Shown here: one piece after another, positions 16,391 through 23,909 of the stretch
How positions within the stretch are numbered: the first letter of the stretch is position 1
Layout: each line of letters opens with the position of its first letter
Assembly: GCA_028285625.1 (NCBI GenBank)
Contig: JANQOX010000005.1
Coordinates: 434,001-498,000, forward strand
From: Myxococcota bacterium
GTDB taxonomy: Bacteria; Myxococcota_A; UBA9160; UBA6930
Direction: 5' to 3'
DNA: 64,000 nucleotides
Program-made: the position numbers and the translations under genes
Notes under the pieces: generated by a model
Databases searched by the model: none
What the model was told of the DNA's origin: nothing
What the model saw: only the letters and a program-made list of their open reading frames with translations

Positions 16391-19248
16391 GCGCCGTGCG
16401 GCGGGCAACGCCCGGCCGGCGCCATGCCCTTGCGCTGACGATCGCCCTGGCCGTGCTCGGTGCGGTGGGGCCCGCCGCTGCGAGCGATCTGGTGCCCGAC
16501 CGGCTGCGCTGCGAGTCGCTCGAAGCGCCTCTCGGGATCGAGGACCCGAACCCGCGCCTGTCCTGGGCGCTCACGTCGGCGGTGCGCGGCGAGCGGCAGA
16601 CGGCCTACCGGGTGCTCGCCGCCAGCACCGTCGCCCTGCTGGCGGCCGACACCGGCGACCTCTGGGACTCGGGCTGGGTCACGGCGTCGCAGTCGACCCA
16701 CCTGCCGTGGTCCGGCGCGCCGCTCGTCTCGGGCCAACGGGTGCACTGGAAGGTGCAGGTGCGGGGGGCCGCGGGCACCGAGGGGGCCTGGAGCGCGCCG
16801 ACGCATTTCGAGATGGGCCTGCTCGGCGCGGTCGCATGGCAGGCGGACTGGATCAACGCCACGGGCGACACCCCGCCGGCGGGCCCCGAGCCGGCGCCCC
16901 TGTTGCGCAAGGAGTTCGCCGTGGGCGCGGGCCTGGTGCGCGCGCGTGCCTACGTGGCCGGGCTGGGCCTGCACGAGCTGCACCTGAACGGCGCCAAGGT
17001 GGGCGACCACGTGCTCGACCCGGCCGCCACGGCCTACGACCGGCGCGCCCTCTACGTGGTCCACGACGTGACGGCCGAGCTGGTCGAGGGCACCAACGCG
17101 GTGGGGGTCGTGCTCGGCGGCGGCTGGTTCAACCTGGTCTCCGACGCCGTCTTCGAATTCGATCAGGCCGTGTGGCGGAAGCGGCCCCGGCTGCGGCTCG
17201 AAATCCACCTCACCTACGACGACGGCAGCACCGAGCGCGTGCTGTCCGATCCGAGCTTCCGGACCGCGCCCAGTGCGACCACCTACGACAGCCTGCGCGG
17301 CGGTGAGTCCTACGACGCGCGGCTCGCGCAGCCGGGCTGGTCGGCCCCGGGTTTCGACGACAGCACGTGGACGCCGGCGCTGGTGGTGGTGCCGCCCGGG
17401 GGCGCCCTGGTCGCACAGACGCTGCCGCCCATGCGCGTGGTGGAAACCATTGCCCCAGTCGCGATCCAGTCGCCGCAGCCCGGTGTCCACGTGGTGGACT
17501 TCGGGCGCAACGTGGCGGGGTTCGCGCGCCTCTCGGCTCAGGGGGCCGCCGGCAGCACGGTGACCCTGCGCTACGGCGAGAGGCTGCACCCCGACGGCAC
17601 GCTCGACACCGACGAGATCGGGAGCCTGATCGAAGACGGGCGCGTCCAGACCGACACGTACACGTTCGCCGGGACGGGCGTCGAGACCTGGACGCCGCGC
17701 TTCACGTACCACGGCTTCCAGTACGTGCAGATCGAGGGGCTGGCCGCCCCGCCCGACGGCGGCACCCTCGAAGCCCAGGTCGTGCGCACGGACTTCGCGT
17801 CGGCCGGAACCTTCGCTTCTTCGAACGACCTGGTGAACCAGATCTACCTGGCCTCGCGCGCAAGCTTCGAGTCGAACTTCCACGGGCTGCCCACCGACTG
17901 CCCGCATCGCGAGAAGAACGGCTGGACCGGCGACGCGCTCTTCGCCCAGGACCTGGGTCTCCACACCTTCGACAGCGCCCCGGCCTATGCGAAGTGGCTG
18001 GGCGACGTGCGCGACGCCCAGATCGCGAGCGGCCAGATCCCGCCCGTGATCCCCACCGGCGGCTGGGGCTACCACTGGGGCGCGCTGCCCGCCTGGAACG
18101 CGGCCCTCGTCCTGATGCCCTGGCGCCTCTACCAGTTCCACGGCGACCGCCGCGTGCTCGAAGACAACTACGACGCCATGCGCGCCTACCTGGCCTTTCT
18201 CGACGCCTATGGCGATGGCAGCGACCTGCTGGGCTATGGCCTCGGCGACTGGCTCGCCCCCGAGCCGCAGACCGAGGTGGCGATCGTCTCGACGCTCTAC
18301 TTCCACACGATGGCGCGGACGCTGTCCGAGATCGCCACGGTTCTCGGCAAGCCGGCCGACGCTCAGCTCTACGCGGACATGGCCGACCGCGTGCGCGACG
18401 TCTTCGACATCGTCTGGCGGGACCCGTCCACCGGCTTCTACACGTTCGACACGCAGACGGCGCTCACGTGCGTGGCCCACCAGGGCCTGGCCGAGGGTGC
18501 GGCGCGCACCGATGCGATCGATCGCGCGGCCTCGCAGCTCGAGAGCACGAACCACGCACTCACCATCGGCGCCGTGGGCTCGACCTGCCTGCTGCCCGCC
18601 CTGGTGGCGGGTGGGCACGGCGAGACGGCCTACGCGGCCGCCACCCAGACGGCCGACCCGAGCTGGGGGCACTTCATCGCGCAGGGCGCGACCACGCTCT
18701 GGGAGAACTGGCCCGGCGACCGCTCGCGCAACCACGTCTACTTCGGCGACGTGGCGGCCTGGTTCGTGCGCAGTCTGGTCGGGATCGAGACCGACCCCGC
18801 CGGTCCCGGCTTCGAGCGCTTCGTGGTGGCGCCCGGGGTCCACGGCGACCTCGCGTGGATCGGGGCGACCGTCGAGACCCTGCGCGGCCCCATCGAGGTG
18901 CAGTGGGCCAAGACCGGCCCGGCCCTCGACCTGTCGCTGCGCGTTCCCGTCGGCAGCACGGCCACCCTGCGGCTTCCCGCCGCGCCGGGGGCCGGCGTGT
19001 TCGAGGGCGGCGCGCCTGCGGCCGCCCAGCCCGGCGTGACGTGGATCGGCCCCGACGACGACCGCATCGTGTTCGAAGTCGCCTCGGGCGAGTACTTCTT
19101 CCGCGTCGATCGCCTGCCCGGCTTCGGCCGCCGCTGCGGGCTCGGCGCCGAGCTGTCGCTCCTCTTGCTGCCCTGGTTCGCCGTGCGAAGCTGGCGCGCC
19201 AACCGAGAGCGCGAACTGGAGAACGGATGCCGATTACGAAGGCGATGA
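16381..19248 (+). CDS. Secreted GH78 alpha-L-rhamnosidase with C-terminal CGLG-type sorting signal
   Basis: This 955-residue protein begins at a GTG (16381) with a Sec signal peptide (RRHALALTIALAVLGAVGPAAAS). It has the GH78 order: N-terminal beta-sandwiches with NPRLSWAL and RARAYVAGLGLHELHLNG, then the (alpha/alpha)6 barrel with DCPHREKNGWTGDA (about residues 505-518), PPVIPTGGWGYHWG, YGLGDWL and TTLWENWPGD. The enzyme hydrolyses terminal alpha-L-rhamnose. The C-terminus RRCGLGAE, a hydrophobic stretch and PWFAVRSWRANRE is a membrane-anchoring sorting signal shared with the protein at 42302. Sitting inside operon A, it probably trims or remodels the exported polymer. Its last 22 bases overlap the nucleotidyltransferase gene. 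Confidence 0.88.
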   Translation: MSARAVRRATPGRRHALALTIALAVLGAVGPAAASDLVPDRLRCESLEAPLGIEDPNPRLSWALTSAVRGERQTAYRVLAASTVALLAADTGDLWDSGWVTASQSTHLPWSGAPLVSGQRVHWKVQVRGAAGTEGAWSAPTHFEMGLLGAVAWQADWINATGDTPPAGPEPAPLLRKEFAVGAGLVRARAYVAGLGLHELHLNGAKVGDHVLDPAATAYDRRALYVVHDVTAELVEGTNAVGVVLGGGWFNLVSDAVFEFDQAVWRKRPRLRLEIHLTYDDGSTERVLSDPSFRTAPSATTYDSLRGGESYDARLAQPGWSAPGFDDSTWTPALVVVPPGGALVAQTLPPMRVVETIAPVAIQSPQPGVHVVDFGRNVAGFARLSAQGAAGSTVTLRYGERLHPDGTLDTDEIGSLIEDGRVQTDTYTFAGTGVETWTPRFTYHGFQYVQIEGLAAPPDGGTLEAQVVRTDFASAGTFASSNDLVNQIYLASRASFESNFHGLPTDCPHREKNGWTGDALFAQDLGLHTFDSAPAYAKWLGDVRDAQIASGQIPPVIPTGGWGYHWGALPAWNAALVLMPWRLYQFHGDRRVLEDNYDAMRAYLAFLDAYGDGSDLLGYGLGDWLAPEPQTEVAIVSTLYFHTMARTLSEIATVLGKPADAQLYADMADRVRDVFDIVWRDPSTGFYTFDTQTALTCVAHQGLAEGAARTDAIDRAASQLESTNHALTIGAVGSTCLLPALVAGGHGETAYAAATQTADPSWGHFIAQGATTLWENWPGDRSRNHVYFGDVAAWFVRSLVGIETDPAGPGFERFVVAPGVHGDLAWIGATVETLRGPIEVQWAKTGPALDLSLRVPVGSTATLRLPAAPGAGVFEGGAPAAAQPGVTWIGPDDDRIVFEVASGEYFFRVDRLPGFGRRCGLGAELSLLLLPWFAVRSWRANRERELENGCRLRRR

Positions 19249-19952
19249 TCCTGGCCGGGGGCAAGGGGACGCGGCTGCGGCCCCTGACCTTCAACATCCC
19301 GAAGCCGCTGCTGCCGGTGGGCGAGCGCTCGATCCTCGAGATCCTGGTGGAGCGTCTGCGCGAGAGCGGTATCCGCGACATCGTGCTCTCGGTGGGGTAT
19401 CGGGCCGAGCTGGTCCGTGCGTTCTGTGGGGATGGCTCGCGTTTCGGTGTGCGCTTCCACTACGTGGATGAGGAGAAGCCGCTCGGCACCGCTGGGCCGC
19501 TGGCGTCGCTCGAGGACTACCTCGACCCCGACGAGGGCATCCTGCTCATGAACGGCGACATCGTCACCGGTCTCGACTTCTCGGAGCTCGCCGCCTTCCA
19601 CGAGGAGCATGGGTTCGAGCTCACCATCGCGTACAAGGAGGTGCGGGAGACCTCGCCCTTCGGCGTGCTGCAGGTGGACGATCACCGCGTCCAGGAGATC
19701 GTCGAAAAGCCCACGGTGGTGCACAACGCGAGTTCGGGCATCTACGCCCTGTCGGGCTCCGCGATCCGCGAGGTGCCGAAGGATCGCTTCTACACCGTTC
19801 CCGAACTGGCCACGCTTCTGATGGACGCGAAGCGGGCCGTCGGCGCGTTCCGGATCGACGCCTACTGGCTCGGCGTCGAACGCTTCCCGCAGCTCGAAGA
19901 AGCGATCCACGCCCTCGACGAGATCGAAGAGTCGAAGCTCACGAGCGGCTGA
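19227..19952 (+). CDS. Sugar-1-phosphate nucleotidyltransferase (mannose-1-P guanylyltransferase-like)
   Basis: This 241-residue protein has the pyrophosphorylase signature LAGGKGTRLRP (residues 9-19), PKPLLPVGERSILE, PLGTAGPL and the metal-binding aspartate in NGDIVTG. Such enzymes join a sugar-1-phosphate to an NTP; this short form lacks the C-terminal hexapeptide repeat and resembles archaeal/bacterial GMP-type enzymes. In operon A, next to an Rmd-like reductase, it would most simply supply GDP-mannose-type precursors, but UTP or dTTP use cannot be excluded. The ATG at 19227 lies inside the rhamnosidase gene with GGAGAACGG just upstream. Confidence 0.85.
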   Translation: MPITKAMILAGGKGTRLRPLTFNIPKPLLPVGERSILEILVERLRESGIRDIVLSVGYRAELVRAFCGDGSRFGVRFHYVDEEKPLGTAGPLASLEDYLDPDEGILLMNGDIVTGLDFSELAAFHEEHGFELTIAYKEVRETSPFGVLQVDDHRVQEIVEKPTVVHNASSGIYALSGSAIREVPKDRFYTVPELATLLMDAKRAVGAFRIDAYWLGVERFPQLEEAIHALDEIEESKLTSG

Positions 19953-19955
19953 AGT

Positions 19956-19981
19956 GCCTGCGCAGCGTTTGCTGCGGAGGC
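19956..19981. terminator. Bidirectional hairpin between operon A and the export lipoprotein gene
   Basis: GCCTGCGCAGC (19956-19966) pairs with GCTGCGGAGGC (19971-19981), one mismatch, across the loop GTTT. It lies between two convergent genes. Confidence 0.6.
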
Positions 19982-20009
19982 CCACTGCGGACCCGGAAGC
20001 GCGCCCGGC

Positions 20010-20849
20010 CTAGAAGTTCGGGATGCCGGGAAGGCCGTCGCCCTTGACGCGGCCTCTCAGGTACGAGAAGCCCACGTTGTAGTTCATGTTGCCCGGGATC
20101 ATGCGCACGATGTACTGCTCGACGAAGAGGTTCATCTTCGAGATGGTCTTCTTCGGCACCAGCACCACGTCGTAGGGCTGAAGCGGCGGTGCAGGCATCT
20201 CGCCGTCGATCAGCGCGCCGACGTCCACCTCGGTCTGGAGGGGAGGGCTGCCGTCGCCGGGGTCGCGCAGCAGCACCACGCTGCCCCGGGAACCCTCGTT
20301 GGTGATGCCGCCGGCCGAGAGCAGTGCGGCGAGCAGGGTGAGGTTGCCGTTGTGGGCGATCATGCCGGGGGAGTTGACCTCGCCCCCGACGAACACGCGC
20401 AGCCCGGCGGCCCGGCGCAGCCGAATCACGACGTCGGGGTCCATGACGCCGGCCTCGCGGTACTCGCGCTCGAGCAGTTCGGCCAGGCCCTCGGTGGTGC
20501 GCCCGCGGGCTTCCACCCCGCCCAGCAGGTGGAGGACCATCCGGCCGTCCGGCTGGATCGGCACGTCCCCGATGGTGAGCCGGGGGTGGTCGAACAGGTG
20601 CACGTCCACCACGTCGCCGACCTCGAGCAGATAGGGCCGGCTCTCGGTGGTGGCGACCCAGTCGGGCATGGGTTCCGTTGCGCAGCCCGCCAGGAGCAGG
20701 GCGCCAGCCGCCAGGAGCAGCGCGAGCGCGCGCCGGACGGCTCCGGAGGAAGAACTTTCCCCTAGGGGAAACCCAGGGTGGCCCGCCGGCCACCTAGAAG
20801 AGGCCTCATGGGCCTGTTGGCTGCCAGAAAGATGCATGTCGCTGTGCAT
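20010..20849 (-). CDS. Wza-like polysaccharide export lipoprotein (Poly_export/SLBB)
   Basis: The 279-residue protein has a lipobox LLLAGC (Cys56 from the ATG at 20849), a poly-export domain (YLLEVGDVVDVHLFDHPRL, IQPDGRMVLHLLGGVEARG) and an SLBB domain (VFVGGEVNSPGMI, LLAALLSAGGITNEG), as in the outer-membrane channel lipoproteins that release exopolysaccharide. The start is uncertain. ATGs at 20849 and 20837 give an abnormally long 35-40 residue tail before the hydrophobic core, but no ATG/GTG/TTG occurs closer. The palindrome TTTCCCCTAGGGGAAA (20756-20771) falls inside this N-terminal stretch. It is convergent with operon A and divergent from operon B. Confidence 0.85.
   Translation of the reverse strand: MHSDMHLSGSQQAHEASSRWPAGHPGFPLGESSSSGAVRRALALLLAAGALLLAGCATEPMPDWVATTESRPYLLEVGDVVDVHLFDHPRLTIGDVPIQPDGRMVLHLLGGVEARGRTTEGLAELLEREYREAGVMDPDVVIRLRRAAGLRVFVGGEVNSPGMIAHNGNLTLLAALLSAGGITNEGSRGSVVLLRDPGDGSPPLQTEVDVGALIDGEMPAPPLQPYDVVLVPKKTISKMNLFVEQYIVRMIPGNMNYNVGFSYLRGRVKGDGLPGIPNF
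20756..20771. promoter_or_regulatory. 16-bp perfect palindrome TTTCCCCTAGGGGAAA, candidate operator
   Basis: This perfect palindrome shares CCCCTAGGGGAAAC with 59601, upstream of a PEP-CTERM-type gene, and resembles sites at 12781, 21044 and 53016. It overlaps the annotated 5' end of the export lipoprotein gene. Confidence 0.5.
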
Positions 20850-21157
20850 TTCCTCACGTCCTCGGATTGGGCGTCACCAGTACAACGAGGTGGGAGACAT
20901 ACCGCAGTGGTGGAAGAAACGGAATCCCCTCGGGGTCTGGCTCGGGTTCGACAGTCGACGCCCGGCATGATGACCTGGCACCGGTTCGGACCGGATGGCG
21001 AGCGTGTGACGTCCGCACCTAGATCGGCCATCCGCCCGATTTTCCATAGGGGTTCACCCGAGGAAGTCTCTATACTCGCGGCTCCGCTGGGATCCGAGGA
21101 TGGGGCGCCCTCGATTCCGGCACGCTGCCGCTGGTTTCGAAAAGAGAGCAGGACACG
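20850..21157. other. Divergent regulatory region, 308 nt, between export lipoprotein and operon B
   Basis: No gene is visible. It contains CCCCTCGGGG at 20926-20935, a CCCCTATGG-type variant (read on the minus strand) at 21044-21059, and a TATACT -10-like box at 21071-21076 for operon B. All resemble features of the other exopolysaccharide/PEP-CTERM upstream regions. Confidence 0.45.
21071..21076 (+). promoter_or_regulatory. -10 box (TATACT) of exopolysaccharide operon B
   Basis: TATACT is the best sigma-70-like -10 in the region. It lies 12 nt after the degenerate CCATAGGGG motif, which would overlap the -35 position, and 81 nt before the operon B start. Confidence 0.4.
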
Positions 21158-21967
21158 ATGACCGTACAGCCCGACCTGAAGGCCCCGACGGGCCGACCCC
21201 TGAACCTCATCTCGACGCCGGTCTCACCGCATGCGTCACCGGGATCGCCGCAGGCCTCGCCCGAGGCCGTGGGCGCGCGCACGCCGCTCGTCCCCGTGCA
21301 CGATCCGGCGGAAGACTCGACCCAGAAGCGGGTCCATCCGCCCCACGAGTCGCGGCTCGGACGCATCGCGTACGCAATTGCCGAAGTTGCGTTCGCTGCC
21401 ACCGTGCTGCTCGTGACGGCGCCCATCATGCTCGCGGTGGGCCTCTACATCAAGCGGGGAACTCCGGGGCCGGCGCTCTTCCGTCAGCAGCGCCTCGGCC
21501 GCGACGGAAAGCCCTTCACGTTTCTCAAGTTCCGAACGATGTACGTAGATGCGCGTGAGCGGTTTCCCGAACTCTACGCCTACGACTACTCCGAGGAGGA
21601 GGTCGAGAAGCTGAAGTTCAAGCTCACCAACGACCCGCGTGTCACGCCCGAGGGGCGTTGGCTACGCAAGTCGAGCCTCGACGAGCTGCCGAACTTCTGG
21701 AACGTGCTCACGCGCGACATGGCCCTGGTGGGCCCTCGCCCCGAGATTCCCGAGATGCTGCCCTACTACGACGACCGCCGGCTGGCGAAGTTCCTCGTGC
21801 GCCCCGGCGTCACGGGCTACTCGCAGACGCGCGGCCGCGGCGATCTCGGCTTCCTCGAGACGGTCGACCTCGACCTGCAGTACATCGAAGAGCGCACGCC
21901 GTGGACCGACATCAAGACGATCTTCCGGACCGTGTGGATGATCCTGCGCCGCGACGGCGCGTTCTAG
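21158..21967 (+). CDS. Initiating phosphoglycosyltransferase (bacterial sugar transferase)
   Basis: This 269-residue protein is a monotopic polyprenyl-phosphate sugar-1-phosphate transferase that starts repeat-unit assembly on the lipid carrier. A disordered Pro-rich N-terminus (1-65) precedes one hydrophobic re-entrant segment (about 70-95). The core follows: KRGTPGPALFRQQRLGRDGK, FLKFRTM, the catalytic RKSSLDELPNFWNV, and MALVGPRPEIPEML with RPGVTGYSQTRGR. It lacks the extra multispanning domain of WbaP/WcaJ. First gene of operon B; the BY-kinase-like gene starts 9 nt later. The sugar it transfers is unknown. Confidence 0.92.
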   Translation: MTVQPDLKAPTGRPLNLISTPVSPHASPGSPQASPEAVGARTPLVPVHDPAEDSTQKRVHPPHESRLGRIAYAIAEVAFAATVLLVTAPIMLAVGLYIKRGTPGPALFRQQRLGRDGKPFTFLKFRTMYVDARERFPELYAYDYSEEEVEKLKFKLTNDPRVTPEGRWLRKSSLDELPNFWNVLTRDMALVGPRPEIPEMLPYYDDRRLAKFLVRPGVTGYSQTRGRGDLGFLETVDLDLQYIEERTPWTDIKTIFRTVWMILRRDGAF

Positions 21968-21976
21968 GAGTTCTCG

Positions 21977-22570
21977 TTGTTCGAGATCAAGGAAGCTGAA
22001 CTCGTGGCAGCGCGTGCCATCGCGCTGCGGCTGTTCGACGCTGGGGACCGGGGCGGAAGGCCCGCGGTGTTCTACGCCTGCGCCCTCGATGACGGCGAAG
22101 GCACGACCAGCGTGGTGCGCGCGCTGGCCGAGGCGACCGCGCGCCACGGCGAGGCGAAGCTTCTGGTCGTGGATGCCGCGCCGCGCACGCGTGACATCTC
22201 GCGCCAGTTCGGTCAGTCGGATGTCGGCACCGCTCCGGTGGCTTCCGGCCTGCGCAACGTAACCCTGCTCGCCGCCGAGCACGACGACCAGGGTCGGGCA
22301 CTCGACGGCGTCGCCCGGGCGCTCGCGGCCCACGCGGCTGGCCACGACGCCGTGGTGATCGACGGCGTCTCGCTGGCCGACGAACCCGACCTCTCGCCCA
22401 TCAAGGGAGCCATCGACGGCGTCCTGATCGTGCTGGAGAGCGAGCGTCACCGCACCGAGGTGGTGTCCGCGGCCATCTCCGAGCTTCGCGCGGCGGGTGT
22501 TCCCGTGGCGGGCACCATCCTCAACAAGAAGACCAAGTGGATCCCCGAGTGGATCTACTCGCGGCTGTAG
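21977..22570 (+). CDS. BY-kinase/CpsD-like P-loop protein with a degenerate Walker A
   Basis: This 197-residue protein has the size and order of the cytoplasmic ATPase half of bacterial tyrosine kinases that partner Wzz-type co-polymerases: a P-loop position at residues 36-45, a Walker A'-like LLVVDAAPR (62-70) and Walker B-like AVVIDG. The P-loop reads ALDDGEGTTS instead of the usual PGEGKTT, so the catalytic lysine is replaced by Thr43. The C-terminus (WIPEWIYSRL) has a single Tyr rather than a Tyr cluster. It may therefore be a non-catalytic regulator of the co-polymerase at 28070. The TTG start at 21977 has TAGGAG 6 nt upstream. Confidence 0.72.
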   Translation: MFEIKEAELVAARAIALRLFDAGDRGGRPAVFYACALDDGEGTTSVVRALAEATARHGEAKLLVVDAAPRTRDISRQFGQSDVGTAPVASGLRNVTLLAAEHDDQGRALDGVARALAAHAAGHDAVVIDGVSLADEPDLSPIKGAIDGVLIVLESERHRTEVVSAAISELRAAGVPVAGTILNKKTKWIPEWIYSRL

Positions 22571-22585
22571 GGCCCTCTTCGAGTC

Positions 22586-23881
22586 ATGCGCGAGCGCATC
22601 CTCCACCTCATCGAGCGATTCCAGATTCGCGACTTCGGCGTCGTGTTTCTGGGCCGAGGTGTGGGCGGGCTCCTGAACGTGCTCTTCCTGCTGCTGGCCG
22701 CGCGCATCCTCGGCGGCGAGCAGTTCGGCCTGTTCGCGGTGGCGATCACCGTGATGCAGATCGCCAGCCAGTTCGCGGGGCAGGGCATGGACACGGCGCT
22801 GGTGCGCCTCTACGTGCTGCACGCCAACGATGGCTCCGACCAGGCCAAGGCCGTGCTGCGCTCGTGTCTCAAGGTGCGCGTGCTGCTCACCGTGGCCACC
22901 GTCGCCCTCGGCATGCTCGGCGCCGAGATCTACGTGCAGTGGGCCGGGCGTCCCGAGTTCCGCCTGCCGCTGGCGTTCGGCTTTGCGGGCTGCGCGCTGA
23001 TGTCGTTCTGGCAGTACCTGCTGGCCGTGCTCCAGGCGCGCGAGCAGTTCGTGCCGCACTCGCTGCTGGCCTTCGGGATGCACTTCTCGAAGATCCTGAT
23101 GCTCGGTGCCCTCGTGTTGGTCAACCAGGGCACGCTGGTGGGCATGCTGGGGGTGAACACGGCCGCGCTGGCGCTGGGCGTGACCGCCGCCACGATGCTG
23201 ATGCCGCGCGACGCACTGCGGGGCGGCAAGCCGCTCACGGGCGGGGCCGGCCAGGTCTTCGGCTACGGCCGCTGGGTCATCATGAGCAGCATGGTGGCGA
23301 TCCTCTACAGCCGCCTCGACGTGATGGTGCTGTCGGGCACCCGCGGCGCCGAAGAGGTCGGCTACTACGCCGCCGTCGTCTCGATGATCACCGGCTTCGA
23401 CCTGGTCATCACGGCGCTCTTCACGGTGTTCCTGCCGAGCGCCAGCCGCATCCGCGACTACGCGGACACCATCGAGTACGTGAAGTTCTCGTCCGTGATC
23501 GCCGGCCTGGTGCTGATCGTCCCCGTGGGGGTGTATCTGCTGGCCGACCCGCTGATCGCGCTGATCCTGGGCGAGGAGTACGCCGCTTCTGCGGGCCTGC
23601 TGCGGATCATGCTGCCGGGCTTCATGGTCTACCTGTTCACCTTCCCCTGGGCCCTGGTGATCTACTCGTACAACCTGCCCCACATGCTGTTCATGACAGA
23701 CCTTGTAGTCCTGACCTTCAATGTGGCAGTCTGCCTCATCTTCATTCCCCGCCACGGGATGGAAGCCGCCGCTTGGGTGAACCTGACCACGCGGCTGCTC
23801 AATTCCTCCCTGGTCACTTTCCTCATGATTCGCGAGTCCAGAAAACTAAGGTTCCAGGGCAGCCTGGTTCCCGCAGCTTAA
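22586..23881 (+). CDS. Wzx-type polysaccharide flippase
   Basis: This 431-residue integral membrane protein has about 12-14 hydrophobic helices and the MOP/oligosaccharide-flippase features: FLGRGVGGLLNVLFLLLAARIL at the start, ARILGGEQFGLFAVAI, and the mid-protein YGRWVIMSSMVAILYSRLDV with an Arg/Asp pair in the pore helices. It would translocate lipid-linked repeat units across the inner membrane for Wzy-dependent polymerisation. It starts 15 nt after the BY-kinase-like gene and is followed 28 nt later by a radical SAM gene in operon B. Confidence 0.9.
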   Translation: MRERILHLIERFQIRDFGVVFLGRGVGGLLNVLFLLLAARILGGEQFGLFAVAITVMQIASQFAGQGMDTALVRLYVLHANDGSDQAKAVLRSCLKVRVLLTVATVALGMLGAEIYVQWAGRPEFRLPLAFGFAGCALMSFWQYLLAVLQAREQFVPHSLLAFGMHFSKILMLGALVLVNQGTLVGMLGVNTAALALGVTAATMLMPRDALRGGKPLTGGAGQVFGYGRWVIMSSMVAILYSRLDVMVLSGTRGAEEVGYYAAVVSMITGFDLVITALFTVFLPSASRIRDYADTIEYVKFSSVIAGLVLIVPVGVYLLADPLIALILGEEYAASAGLLRIMLPGFMVYLFTFPWALVIYSYNLPHMLFMTDLVVLTFNVAVCLIFIPRHGMEAAAWVNLTTRLLNSSLVTFLMIRESRKLRFQGSLVPAA

Positions 23882-23909
23882 GCCTCCCCCTTTTCGTAGG
23901 AGTTCCCAC

